Source of the DNA: Caldilineaceae bacterium
GTDB taxonomy: Bacteria > Chloroflexota > Anaerolineae > Caldilineales > Caldilineaceae
Length of the DNA: 53,717 nucleotides
Direction: 5' to 3'
Assembly (NCBI GenBank): GCA_026708085.1
Contig: JAPOVP010000057.1
Span: 1-53,717, forward strand
A program made the position numbers and the translations under genes. Below, piece by piece: positions 42,442-51,632 of this stretch; the first letter of the stretch is position 1, and the number at the start of each line of letters is the position of its first letter. Under the pieces are notes generated by a model. It was not told the origin of the DNA. It ran no database searches and was given only the letters and a program-made list of their open reading frames with translations.

Positions 42442-43191
42442 TTACATCCCCGGCGCCACCTGCAACACCGTCACCCCCATCTCAATTAGCCTGTCCCTCT
42501 CCTCTTCAGTAGTCGCCCCCAAACTCACCTGCACCGTACTGTCCTTCATCTGCTCCAGCACGTGCCGGATGCACTCGTCCACCGTCTTGAACGGACTGTG
42601 AGGCAGACTCTCCATACTGAATCGCAGGTCGTTCGGCCCAAAGGCCAGCAGGTCGACGCCCGGCTTGGCCAGCTTACCTGCATTGATAACAGCCTCTACT
42701 GACTCCAGCTGAAGCGCCAGAAAACCGTTGCTGTTCCACCAGTCGGCATACGCCAGCCGGTCGATCGACGCCGGGTTCGTCGGCTCACCAAACGCCGCCA
42801 GATTGCGCCGCGCCACCCCGCCCGAGCTCCGCCGCCCTACCTGTGCATAGTAGAAATACCTGATCGCCTCGTCTACCTCCGCCATATTTTCCACCTCCGG
42901 CACCATAATGCCCGTCGGTCCCAAATCAAGATAGCGCCCGACCAGGTAGGTGTGGCGCGTGTGCGGAATGCGCAGCTGCACCGGAATCCCCAACTGTTCG
43001 GCGTGACCGCAAAAGTTCTCCAGGTCGATTTCGCAGAACGCCGTGTGCTGGCTGTCCACGTACACGAAACTGTAGTCGCCCTGGGCCATCAGATCTTCCA
43101 GCTGAGTGCGATTGAAATACACCTGCGCGCCCACGCCAAAGATCACTTCGCCCCGGTGTATTCGCTCTTTCAGATTGGAAACTTCCGTCAT
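42442..43191 (-). CDS. HpcH/HpaI-family aldolase
   Basis: The 249-residue TIM-barrel protein matches class II pyruvate-type aldolases. YVDSQHTAF holds His49 at the position of the catalytic base (with Ser-Gln where Leu-Glu is usual), RIP holds Arg74, LDLGPTGIMVPEVEN follows, and LQLESVEAVINA provides the metal-ligand Glu. The family cleaves or forms 4-hydroxy-2-oxo acids, yielding pyruvate and an aldehyde. GGGAGGAAAAGG precedes ATG. It is the last gene of module 4, 13 bases after the ThDP enzyme, so it may supply or consume a 2-oxo acid used by that enzyme. Confidence 0.87.
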   Translation of the reverse strand: MTEVSNLKERIHRGEVIFGVGAQVYFNRTQLEDLMAQGDYSFVYVDSQHTAFCEIDLENFCGHAEQLGIPVQLRIPHTRHTYLVGRYLDLGPTGIMVPEVENMAEVDEAIRYFYYAQVGRRSSGGVARRNLAAFGEPTNPASIDRLAYADWWNSNGFLALQLESVEAVINAGKLAKPGVDLLAFGPNDLRFSMESLPHSPFKTVDECIRHVLEQMKDSTVQVSLGATTEEERDRLIEMGVTVLQVAPGM

Positions 43192-43204
43192 ACCTTTTCC
43201 TCCC

Positions 43205-44797
43205 TCAGAACTCCCTGTCCAACATCCCCACCGGGACCTCGATCAGCACCGGCTTACCATTCTCCCCGGCGACCGCTGCCTCCAGCGCCCCCTGCAGCGC
43301 GTCTGCGTCCTCTGCCAGCACGCCGTGCGCCCCAAAACTCTGCGCCATCGCCACAAAATCGGGATTGTGCAGCCTGGTGCCAAGCACATGACCGTCAAAC
43401 TCCTCCATCTGCGCCCGCAGAACGTTTCCGTAGGCATTGTCGTTGAATACCACCGCCACCGCGTTGATCCCGTACTGTACAGCGGTCGAAAGCTCCTGCA
43501 CGTTGTAAAGAAACCCGCCGTCCCCCGACACCGAGACGACGACCCGGTCCGGACACCCCACCTTCGCGCCCAGCGCGATTGGGTACGCGCACCCCAGCGT
43601 CCCGTGCGAAGAGCTGGTCAAATACGAATGCGGACCCTTTGCCCTGTAATAGTTTCGGCTGTAATAGCCCATCTGGTTCATGCCTTGGATCACGATCGCG
43701 TCGTCCGGCAGCGCCGCGTGGATCGCCTCCATGAATCCCCACTGCGGCTGCAACTGCCGGGAAGGATCGAAGCGCGCGCCGTTGATTTCCATAACCTCCG
43801 CCTGCACCCCCTCTGCCTTGTCCCCACGCACCGGCCCTGCAGCGGCTACCGCACGGTTGAGCGCCATCATAACCGGATACGCGTCGCCCTGGATCGCCAC
43901 CGTATAATCGCTACCGCCGATCTCCTCCTCGTCGACGTCGATGCGGATGACCTTCTGACCGTCCCTACTCGTGAAGTGGCTCGTCCCCACCGCCAGGATC
44001 AGGTCCCGTTTTGTCAGCCAGTTGCGCAACGGCTGAAAGCGCATCTCCGCCATCCCTAGGGAGAGCGGATGGAGTTCCGAAATAGCTCCCTTGCCCTGTC
44101 TCGTGGTCACGACCGGGATCTGCAGATAGTCGGCCAGTTCGGCAACCAAGGTGGCCGCCTTGGCGCGCATCACGCCCCCGCCCGCCCAAATGACCGGCCG
44201 CCGCGCCGACGTGAGCAGCTCCGCTGCCCGCTGCACTGCCTGCGGGTCGGGTCCAACAGAGGCTGCCGAACCGCCTGCCGGCTGGACGAGGTTAACCTCC
44301 TCACTTGCCGCAAACACAGCCGGCGGTACCTCGATCCCGACAGGGCGCGGCCGCCCCGAACGCAACTGTACAAACGCTTCATGAACCAGGGAGGGAATCT
44401 CCGCAGGGCTCTTGGCGCGGCCAACCCATTTGGTCAATGGGCCCATCCATGCCTCTTCGTCAAGCTCTAGACCCTTCTTGCGGTGGTGGTGTCCTCCACT
44501 AACGACCAGTATGGGTGAAGACGTGGCATAGGCAGTGGCGACGCCCGATAAAGCATTGAAGAGCCCTGGTCCCTCCACCACCAACGCCGCGGCAACCTCC
44601 CCGCTGGCGCGGGAGTAGCCGTCCGCCATGTAGCTGGCCGCCTGTTCATGCCGCACCGCGATGTAGCGGACGCTAGGCGTCGTATACAGCGCGTCGATCG
44701 CCTCGTACTGCCCCGCGCCAGGCACGCCGAACACGACCCGCAACCCTTCCGCGGCCAGTGACCGGACCAGTGCCTCCCCTCCATTCATTCTCGGCAT
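43205..44797 (-). CDS. ThDP-dependent enzyme (acetolactate synthase-like)
   Basis: The 530-residue protein has the three-domain plan of the family. Catalytic Glu51 lies in RHEQAASYMADGYSR, a central binding domain covers about 190-330, and the ThDP/Mg motif starts with GDGG (425-428) and ends NDN (452-454). Relatives include acetolactate synthase, benzoylformate decarboxylase and sulfoacetaldehyde acetyltransferase-like enzymes, all acting on 2-oxo acids. No FAD-specific signature is clear. It lies between a luciferase-like oxidoreductase and an HpcH/HpaI aldolase, so a catabolic role is likelier than branched-chain synthesis. The exact reaction cannot be fixed from sequence. Confidence 0.9.
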   Translation of the reverse strand: MPRMNGGEALVRSLAAEGLRVVFGVPGAGQYEAIDALYTTPSVRYIAVRHEQAASYMADGYSRASGEVAAALVVEGPGLFNALSGVATAYATSSPILVVSGGHHHRKKGLELDEEAWMGPLTKWVGRAKSPAEIPSLVHEAFVQLRSGRPRPVGIEVPPAVFAASEEVNLVQPAGGSAASVGPDPQAVQRAAELLTSARRPVIWAGGGVMRAKAATLVAELADYLQIPVVTTRQGKGAISELHPLSLGMAEMRFQPLRNWLTKRDLILAVGTSHFTSRDGQKVIRIDVDEEEIGGSDYTVAIQGDAYPVMMALNRAVAAAGPVRGDKAEGVQAEVMEINGARFDPSRQLQPQWGFMEAIHAALPDDAIVIQGMNQMGYYSRNYYRAKGPHSYLTSSSHGTLGCAYPIALGAKVGCPDRVVVSVSGDGGFLYNVQELSTAVQYGINAVAVVFNDNAYGNVLRAQMEEFDGHVLGTRLHNPDFVAMAQSFGAHGVLAEDADALQGALEAAVAGENGKPVLIEVPVGMLDREF

Positions 44798-44876
44798 ATA
44801 TCAGTTTTCCCTGACTGTGTTTATTGGAACCAATTGCGTTTCTGATGCAGGGAGTTGACCCGGTTCAAATGGGTCT

Positions 44877-45947
44877 TCAGGGAAGTGCAGGCACAATCTC
44901 GTTGGCAAGCGTTTCCATGCAGGCCAGCCACCTCTCCTTGTCGTCCCAGTCGTGCGCGATCATGAGCAGCGTGCCCCAGCCGCCCGTCTCTTCATACAGT
45001 TCATGCAGCCGGCGCAGACACTCATCCTTGTCGCCGATAATGCACAGCTTCTTCAGCATATACTCAACCGTGACATCGTCGTCAGACATCTCCGGGTCTT
45101 CCTTCAGTACCTCGACCATGTCTGCCGACCCGATCAGCCAGCGCAGATAAGCCATTGATCCTGCCAGCGCGCCGGTGCTGGCCCGCTCCCAAGCAGCTTC
45201 AGTGGTCTCGTCAATGAAGATACTGCGCGACACACGCCAGATCTCGCGGTCCGGCTCCGGCCGGCCGGCATTCGCGGCGCCTTGGCAGTAGGTCTGCCAG
45301 TGTTCGGCGAGCGTCGAGCCGCTAACCACGTTCGTGCTGATGGGAATGTAGCCCCGCTCGCCCGCCATGTTAGCGGCGCGTGACCGGCCGCGAATAATGC
45401 TCATCCCGACCGGCGGATGTGGCTTCTGGTAGGGCTGCAAAATCACGCCGATTCCAAGCTCTGGGTTTCCACCTTCAAGCTTGATATTGTAGAAGTCGCC
45501 CTTGAATTCGAAGGGCGGATCGGTCTGCCACAATTTGAGGATCATGTCGATGCTCTCGACCGTCATCAGCCCCTGCGTACCCGGATCGGGCAGGTCGAAG
45601 AGGCCCCAGTCCGTCGGCACACCCCCCTGGCCGAAACCAGCGTTAATGCGTCCCCGCGAGAGATGGTCCAAATAGGCCAATCGCACCGCAACATTGACCG
45701 GGTGATGCTGCGGCAAAATCGAGACGCCACTGCCCAGACGGATGTTCTTCGTGCGCGGCAGCACGTTGGCGATAAAGACATCGTTCGACGGGATCGGTTC
45801 CCACGCCAGCGTGTGGTGCTGGCCGATCCAGGCCTCCGTAAAGCCCAACTCGTCCGCACGCACGACAAACTCGATATCCTCTTCAAATCCCAGCGTGTAG
45901 TCCTTTTCCGGCGGATGAAGCGGCATCATGAATGTGCCCAGTTTCAT
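44877..45947 (-). CDS. Luciferase-like flavin-dependent oxidoreductase
   Basis: The 356-residue TIM-barrel protein begins MKLGTFMMPLHPPEKDY, then ADELGFTEAWIGQHH, ILPQHHPVNVAVRLAYLDH and GRINAGFGQGG, the standard bacterial luciferase alpha-like pattern. Its C-terminus includes IIGDKDECLRRLHELYEE, typical of LLM monooxygenases. It needs reduced flavin from a partner not seen here. GGGAGGAAG precedes ATG. It follows the sialidase-like gene by 16 bases and precedes the ThDP enzyme. It is a different subfamily from the protein at 22230. Confidence 0.9.
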   Translation of the reverse strand: MKLGTFMMPLHPPEKDYTLGFEEDIEFVVRADELGFTEAWIGQHHTLAWEPIPSNDVFIANVLPRTKNIRLGSGVSILPQHHPVNVAVRLAYLDHLSRGRINAGFGQGGVPTDWGLFDLPDPGTQGLMTVESIDMILKLWQTDPPFEFKGDFYNIKLEGGNPELGIGVILQPYQKPHPPVGMSIIRGRSRAANMAGERGYIPISTNVVSGSTLAEHWQTYCQGAANAGRPEPDREIWRVSRSIFIDETTEAAWERASTGALAGSMAYLRWLIGSADMVEVLKEDPEMSDDDVTVEYMLKKLCIIGDKDECLRRLHELYEETGGWGTLLMIAHDWDDKERWLACMETLANEIVPALP

Positions 45948-45963
45948 TTTCTTCCTCCCTCAC

Positions 45964-47163
45964 TCATTGCGTGATCCTTTGGTGCGGCCGCGGACCCCTG
46001 CTGTAGGTCGGTTTCAAATCGAGAGCCAGCTCTCGAAACTTCTTGATGCAGTGCAATGTCACCAGGTTCGTGTCATGCTGGTTGAATCCACCCTGCGATG
46101 TGCGCGAGATAACCAGCAGGTCCTCGCCCCGGATCAGCTGCGAGGCGTAGCTGAACGCTTCAAAAATCCTGCGGCTCATCGCCACACAGCCGGCCTGGAA
46201 CCAGTTCAAAGCATCCAGACTGTACATCAACATCAGGATGCGCCGCTCGTTGCCCGGCGGGCTGGCAAAGCCGACCGCGCGCAGCGGCTCCCGCTCCTGC
46301 CACGTGTCCGTCGGCAAGCACACCGTCGTCCAGAACAGGTCGCTCTCCTCGTCATGAACAATGTGAAACTTGCACTGCGCACCCGGCATCGGATAGAACT
46401 GCACAAATCTGTAGTCCAGCCTCTCGCCGTCGTCCTCCAGGCTGCATACCGAGGCAATGCCACCCGTGGTATGCCCGTCAATGATCGTGCGCAACAGCAC
46501 CCGCATCTCCCCCCGCACATCGATGATGTTCCCCTCGATGAAGCAGTCCTCCACCACCTTATCCGCCGCACTCGCCTCGTAGCGACGCTGGCTGAGTACG
46601 TCTGGCACGCCGGGAAAATGTACCTTGTTCGACATTCGCCACGCCGCCGGATCCAGCAGGTCACGCGACAGGTCCCCCGCCACCACCAGCGACTCCCACT
46701 GGCTCCTGCCAACGGCGTCGTCTCCGACAGGGCAGGTCTCGAACGCTCGGTATACATGCCCATTCCGGAAAAGAACGCTGGTCGGCGCGTTGTGATGACG
46801 TCCTCCAAATAGTTGCGACGGCTCGCTCCAACTCTCGCCCCCGTCCTCCGACCGGGCAATGACGATCTCCCGGCTCAGCCTGGCGTTCCCGATACAATAC
46901 AAAGTCTCTTCCACGGCAAACAGCGACGGCCAGATGATGTCCAGTACCGCGGTCCTTCGCCACCGTCCCCCGTCATCGTCATTCACCAGAATCTCAAGTT
47001 GATCGGGGATCTTCTCAACCAGCGGCTGAGGGCGGAACCACTCAAAACTGGCAATCAGTCGGCCAGACGGCAACTGCGCCAGGCACGGCGACCCGGTATA
47101 CACCGTCTCCGGGTCGGGCGACTCCGCTAGAATCTGATAGTCGCCCGCAAGAACCCTATTCAT
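45964..47163 (-). CDS. Sialidase-like (BNR/Asp-box) protein
   Basis: The 399-residue beta-propeller-type protein has two Asp-boxes: NDDDGGRW at 61-68 and SEDGGESW at 105-112. Strands around VYTGSPCLAQLPSGRLIASF and HNAPTSVLFRNGHVYRAFE fit exo-alpha-sialidase relatives. No signal peptide is visible, so it is probably cytoplasmic, unlike most sialidases. Asp-boxes are structural, so the fold is better supported than sialidase activity; catalytic Arg/Tyr/Glu residues cannot be assigned by eye. It follows the DppF ATPase gene by about 140 bases and may process the imported ligand. Confidence 0.75.
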   Translation of the reverse strand: MNRVLAGDYQILAESPDPETVYTGSPCLAQLPSGRLIASFEWFRPQPLVEKIPDQLEILVNDDDGGRWRRTAVLDIIWPSLFAVEETLYCIGNARLSREIVIARSEDGGESWSEPSQLFGGRHHNAPTSVLFRNGHVYRAFETCPVGDDAVGRSQWESLVVAGDLSRDLLDPAAWRMSNKVHFPGVPDVLSQRRYEASAADKVVEDCFIEGNIIDVRGEMRVLLRTIIDGHTTGGIASVCSLEDDGERLDYRFVQFYPMPGAQCKFHIVHDEESDLFWTTVCLPTDTWQEREPLRAVGFASPPGNERRILMLMYSLDALNWFQAGCVAMSRRIFEAFSYASQLIRGEDLLVISRTSQGGFNQHDTNLVTLHCIKKFRELALDLKPTYSRGPRPHQRITQ

Positions 47164-47302
47164 CTGCCAGCCTGTTCAGTTAGGTGAGGGAAGGGTGGAA
47201 AGAGACAATCGCAGATTTCCAGTCTGTGTGCCGCTGCCAGCAGGTATGTTTTGCGAGGTCTGGTTGCCAGTGGCGATGCACGTGCTGCCAGCCTCCGCTC
47301 TG

Positions 47303-48295
47303 TCATACGGCGTGGCATGCGACCCAGTGACCGGATTCTACCTCCCGCCACTCGGGCACCTCATGATCGCACGGCTCAAAGGCAAGCGGACAGCGGGGGT
47401 GGAAGCGGCAACCGCTGGGTGGACTGATCGCGCTCGGCACGTTGCCCTGAATGACAGTGTGTTCGCGCTGCCGTTCCTGGCGAGGGTTGGGCACAGGCAC
47501 CGACAACAATAGCGCGTTTGTATAGGGATGCAGAGGATTGTCAAACAGTTTCTCTTTTGGCGCCATCTCTACCACGCGACCCAGGTACATCACCGCCACC
47601 CTGTCGCTGATATGGCGCACTACCGCCAGATCGTGGGCGATGAAGAGGTAGGTGAGATGATACTCTTCCTGCAGGTCCTGGAGGAGGTTGATGATCTGCG
47701 CCTGGATCGACACGTCCAGCGCCGAGATCGGCTCGTCGCAGACGATAAACTCCGGTTCACATGCCAGCGCCCGCGCAATGCACACACGCTGCCGCTGGCC
47801 GCCCGAAAACTCGTGCGGGTAGCGGAACGCAAAGGCCGGGTTCAGGCCAACGTCGTCGAGCAGCTTGGCGATCCGTTCCTGCGCCTCCTGGCCGCTTGCC
47901 AGTTCGTGCAGCCACAGCGGCTCGCCGATCGCGTTCCCAACCGTCATACGCGGGCTGAGCGTGGAATAGGGGTCCTGGAAGATGATCTGCATCCGCCTGC
48001 GCAGCGGCCGCAAATCCTTGTCCGAAAGCCCGGTAACCTCGCTATCGTCGAAGAAGACCTTCCCCGAAGTCGGGCGATGCAACTGCAGTAGAGTCAACCC
48101 TGCGGTCGACTTGCCGCAACCCGACTCACCCACCAGCCCCAGCGTCTCACCCCGCTTCACGTCGAAAGAGACTTCGTCCAGCGCATGCACCGTCGCCTTG
48201 GTCTCGCCATACGCGCCAATCCGCACCGAGAAATGCTTTGTCAGATTCTCTACCCGGACAAGGGCGTCGCCGTTACTGCTACTGGTTTGGCTCAT
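47303..48295 (-). CDS. DppF/OppF-type ABC ATPase
   Basis: The 330-residue ATP-binding protein drives an Opp/Dpp-type importer. Walker A is GESGCGKST (56-64), the signature FSGGQRQR, and Walker B FIVCDEPISALD with the D-loop following. The oligopeptide-type C-terminal domain has four cysteines (CRFHPRCPLAFEPC and a distal Cys) that in some relatives bind an iron-sulfur cluster. It pairs with the DppD-type ATPase directly upstream. These are the only two transporter ATPases in the window and may serve all four permease pairs. Confidence 0.95.
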   Translation of the reverse strand: MSQTSSSNGDALVRVENLTKHFSVRIGAYGETKATVHALDEVSFDVKRGETLGLVGESGCGKSTAGLTLLQLHRPTSGKVFFDDSEVTGLSDKDLRPLRRRMQIIFQDPYSTLSPRMTVGNAIGEPLWLHELASGQEAQERIAKLLDDVGLNPAFAFRYPHEFSGGQRQRVCIARALACEPEFIVCDEPISALDVSIQAQIINLLQDLQEEYHLTYLFIAHDLAVVRHISDRVAVMYLGRVVEMAPKEKLFDNPLHPYTNALLLSVPVPNPRQERQREHTVIQGNVPSAISPPSGCRFHPRCPLAFEPCDHEVPEWREVESGHWVACHAV

Positions 48296-48343
48296 TGTTA
48301 AGACCTGCGAACTGGTGTCGAAGAACTCGCTGTCGGCGTTCCC

Positions 48344-49363
48344 CTAACTGCCGGCGTTGGCTCCAATTGACTGGACGTCCACCTCACGGATATCAACCCA
48401 GCAGGCCGCCCGGTGTCCCCTGTCACTGGCGTCAGCGACCGGCTCCAGCATCGGGTTTTCAGTCCGGCAGCGGTCGATGACATAGGGGCAGCGTGTGTGA
48501 AAGGGGCAATAGTCGGGAATGTCCCCCAGGTCGGGCGGCGATCCGCCGATCGTCGTCAGGCGAGTGCCCGTCACTCCCTCCAAACTGGGCAACGCCCCCA
48601 TCAACCCGACCGTGTAAGGATGCCGCGGATCTTCAAACAGCGCGTCGACCGGCGCCTCCTCAACGATGTAGCCGGCATACATCACGATGACCCTGTCTGC
48701 GATCCCCGCCACCACGCTTAGATCGTGCGTAATCCAGATCACTGCTACACCCGACCGGTCACGCAACTCCTTGACCAGCTCGACGATCTGCGCCTGGATC
48801 GTGACATCCAGCGCCGTCGTCGGCTCATCCGCAATCAGGACCGCCGGTTCGCACGACATCGACATGGCGATCATGACCCGCTGGCGCATCCCCCCGGAGA
48901 ACTGGTGCGGGTACTCGCGCAACCGCGCCTCGCCGTCGGGAATGCCCACCATTTCCAGCAGTTCGGCGCTCCGGGCCAGCGCTTCCTTCTTGCTCATTCC
49001 CCTGTGATAGATCAGGGGTTCGGACATCTGCGTGCCGATGTTGATGAACGGATTGAGCGAGGTCATCGGGTCCTGGAAGATCATGCCGATCTGGCCCCCG
49101 CGCACGTCGCGCAGTTGGCGCAGGTCAAGCTGTAACAGATCTTCCCCCCGCAGCAGCACCTGCCCGTCCTCAATGCTTGCCGCAGGCGGCAACAGCCGTA
49201 CCAGGCTCAGCATCGTCACGCTTTTGCCGCAGCCGCTCTCGCCGACAACCCCCAGCGTCTCGCCCTCTTCCAGGCTGAAGGAGACACCGTTGACCGCGTA
49301 CACGTAGCCCTTACGCACCCTGAATCGGGTCTGTAAGCCCTGCACGTCAAGTAGAACGGACAT
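48344..49363 (-). CDS. DppD/OppD-type ABC ATPase
   Basis: The 339-residue ATPase has Walker A GESGCGKS (41-48), Q-loop IGMIFQDPMTSLNP, signature FSGGMRQR, Walker B AVLIADEPTTALD and the H-loop VIWITHDLSVV. Its C-terminal domain also carries four cysteines (CPFHTRC, an RC, and a late AACW). It forms a heterodimer with DppF in the usual arrangement. It follows DppC of module 4 by 83 bases and precedes DppF by 48 bases. Confidence 0.95.
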   Translation of the reverse strand: MSVLLDVQGLQTRFRVRKGYVYAVNGVSFSLEEGETLGVVGESGCGKSVTMLSLVRLLPPAASIEDGQVLLRGEDLLQLDLRQLRDVRGGQIGMIFQDPMTSLNPFINIGTQMSEPLIYHRGMSKKEALARSAELLEMVGIPDGEARLREYPHQFSGGMRQRVMIAMSMSCEPAVLIADEPTTALDVTIQAQIVELVKELRDRSGVAVIWITHDLSVVAGIADRVIVMYAGYIVEEAPVDALFEDPRHPYTVGLMGALPSLEGVTGTRLTTIGGSPPDLGDIPDYCPFHTRCPYVIDRCRTENPMLEPVADASDRGHRAACWVDIREVDVQSIGANAGS

Positions 49364-49446
49364 GGTTGCCGTCGTCGATTCCAGTGATGGTAGTTACACG
49401 AATGCAATCAAAGATCGGAAATTGGGCCGGCCTCCAACCAGGAGGA

Positions 49447-50418
49447 CTATCCGCCCCACTGCCGGGGGTTGAGGGCATCGTTGAGGCCGTCGCCAAGCCA
49501 GGCAAACGAAACCGTGATTATGGCCATCATCACCGCCGGTCCGGCCAGCAGGTGAGGATGTGTTCGGTACATTCGCAGACCGTCGCTAATCATCTTTCCC
49601 CAACTGGGGATGGGCAACTGTACACCTACGCCCAGGAAACTGAAGGCCGATTCCAGCACCATCGCGCCCCCTAGCCCGGCACTGACCGCAACAATCAGCG
49701 GTCCCATCGCGTTGGGGATCACATATCTTGTAAGGATTCTCCCGGTTGGCATGCCCAGCGCGCGCGCCGCCAGCACATAGTTGCGGCTGCGAATCGAAAG
49801 GATCTGCCCCCGAATCAGACGGGCGTAGCCGGGCCACTGAATCAGTGCCAGAGCCCCGAACACCAGCACCAGGTCCACCCACATCGTTTGGCGAAAGAAG
49901 CCGTTCTTCGTCGCCAGGTACATCTCCTCCATCCACGCTTCAAGCGGCGTCTTGAGCGTCAGGTTGATCACGATCGCCAGCAGGAGCGCCGGCATCGAGC
50001 GCGTCACATCGGTCAGCCATACCACCATGAAATCGACCCGCCCACCCAGGTATCCGGCCAGCGAGCCCATCACCAAGCCCACGATCAGGCTGATTGCGGT
50101 CGATACCAGACCGACCGAAACTGCAGTGCGCGCCCCGTAGAGAATGCGGCTAAGGACGTCCCTTCCCAGCTCGTCGGTGCCCAGCCAGTGTTCACTCGAT
50201 GGCGCCGCCAGCCGTGCCGTAAAATCCTGAGCCAGGAAATCGTATGGCGTCAGATAAGGCCCGAACACGGCGAGGAAAAAGAGGAGAACAATCGGGATAA
50301 TACCGATGACCGCAAGTTTATTGGCCACCAGACGCGCGACGGCGTCCTTCCACAGGTTGGTGCGGCTGGCCTCTACGATATCGACTTCGCTGCCCGCAGT
50401 AAGTTCTTGGGTCGTCAT
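49447..50418 (-). CDS. DppC/OppC-type ABC permease, module 4
   Basis: The 323-residue permease has a cytoplasmic N-terminus, LAVIGIIPIVLLFFLAVFG as first helix, the HWLGTDELGRDVLSRILYGA hallmark and the coupling loop AARALGMPTGRILTRYVIPN. It shares an unusual external insertion (LKTPLEAWMEEMYLATKNG) with the module 1 DppC, suggesting those two modules are sisters. It lies between DppB and the ATPase pair. Confidence 0.94.
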   Translation of the reverse strand: MTTQELTAGSEVDIVEASRTNLWKDAVARLVANKLAVIGIIPIVLLFFLAVFGPYLTPYDFLAQDFTARLAAPSSEHWLGTDELGRDVLSRILYGARTAVSVGLVSTAISLIVGLVMGSLAGYLGGRVDFMVVWLTDVTRSMPALLLAIVINLTLKTPLEAWMEEMYLATKNGFFRQTMWVDLVLVFGALALIQWPGYARLIRGQILSIRSRNYVLAARALGMPTGRILTRYVIPNAMGPLIVAVSAGLGGAMVLESAFSFLGVGVQLPIPSWGKMISDGLRMYRTHPHLLAGPAVMMAIITVSFAWLGDGLNDALNPRQWGG

Positions 50419-50496
50419 GCTTGGTCAAGAGCCTGTCTGTTTAGTGCGAACTGATCCGCCATGCAATGGGTTAGGCTCACCCTTTCCTCAGTTCGC

Positions 50497-51462
50497 CTAT
50501 TCCTCTACGCCGGTCATGGCTTGAGCCGCACGCGGATCCAGTAACGGATAGGTAATATCAACCGCCAGGTTCAGCACCATCACTAGAAGGGCGCCGATCA
50601 ATGTGATCGCCACGATGACAGGGTAGTCCACACCGTAAGTGAAGTCGATCGTCAGGCGGCCGAGGCCCGGTATGCCAAAAATCTTTTCAACAATAATCGC
50701 CCCGTTTACGATGCCGATCAGCATCTGACCCAAAACGGTGACAACCGGCGTCAGCACGGGCCTCAACATGTGGCGCACGATTACCATGAACTCCGGCACG
50801 CCTTTCGCCCGCGCCGTTCGTACATAGTCCTCAGACAACACCTCCAACACGCCCGACCGCGTCTGCCGGATAATGATTGCAATCGAGCCAAACACCATAA
50901 CGAACATAGGCAGGATCGCCTTCGAACTGAAAAGACCATCCCATCCATAAGGTGTCGTCTTCATGATGCCCAGCCCCAATACCATAAAGACGATGAGCAT
51001 CGGCCCCACGACATAGCTGGGAATACCGCTGATAAACAACGCGGAGCCGAGTATAGAGTTGTCTATCCAATTGTTGTGGTTGAGCCCGGCTAATATGCCT
51101 AAGGGGATACCGATGATCGAGACCAGGATCACCGTGGCGATCCCGATCTGGAACGAAACCGGCGCGGTGGCGCCCACCATGTCATTGACCGAACGACCTG
51201 AAATCACCGACATGCCCAGGTCGCCCTGCACAAGATGCCAGGTGTACTCTCCGAACTGCAACAGGAAAGGCCGGTCCAGTCCTTTCTCACGGCGAATGGC
51301 GTCCAGTCGCTGAGCGTCATAGGTCACATCACCCTCTTCGCGCAGGAACATCAGCTTGATCGGATCGCCGGCGCCGAAGAAGGCCATCGCATAGACGGAC
51401 AGCGCCAGCAGAATCAAAGCCGGAATCCAATATACAATGCGCTTCAGGATGTATTGACCCAT
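50497..51462 (-). CDS. DppB/OppB-type ABC permease, module 4
   Basis: The 321-residue permease starts MGQYILKRIVYWIPALILLA, then AFFGAGDPIKLMFL and the loop with KGLDRPFLLQFGEYTWHLVQ. The coupling loop is YVRTARAKGVPEFMVIVRH and the end is ITYPLLDPRAAQ. It is colinear with the module 1 DppB, including the GIMKTTPYGWDGLFSSKAIL segment, which matches MRVPRGWDGLFQTKVIL there. This supports duplication of the module. It is 170 bases behind its binding protein. Confidence 0.94.
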   Translation of the reverse strand: MGQYILKRIVYWIPALILLALSVYAMAFFGAGDPIKLMFLREEGDVTYDAQRLDAIRREKGLDRPFLLQFGEYTWHLVQGDLGMSVISGRSVNDMVGATAPVSFQIGIATVILVSIIGIPLGILAGLNHNNWIDNSILGSALFISGIPSYVVGPMLIVFMVLGLGIMKTTPYGWDGLFSSKAILPMFVMVFGSIAIIIRQTRSGVLEVLSEDYVRTARAKGVPEFMVIVRHMLRPVLTPVVTVLGQMLIGIVNGAIIVEKIFGIPGLGRLTIDFTYGVDYPVIVAITLIGALLVMVLNLAVDITYPLLDPRAAQAMTGVEE

Positions 51463-51632
51463 TGCTCTTCCCTCGCCCTCGGAGCCGGCAACCCAGGTCC
51501 GAAACCCTTCTCAGAACAACTGCGCGCCGGAAGTGAAAACGCGCGCCTCTGAAAAACAACGCGAGCAAAGGCGCCAAATCAATCTTGACGCCTTTGCCGG
51601 ATTATCGCCGCAACCTTCGCGACGGTAACCTT

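Noticed and set aside
43205..44797. Biosynthetic acetolactate synthase (ilvB)
   Set aside because: No regulatory subunit or other branched-chain genes nearby; the context is catabolic, so no gene symbol is given.
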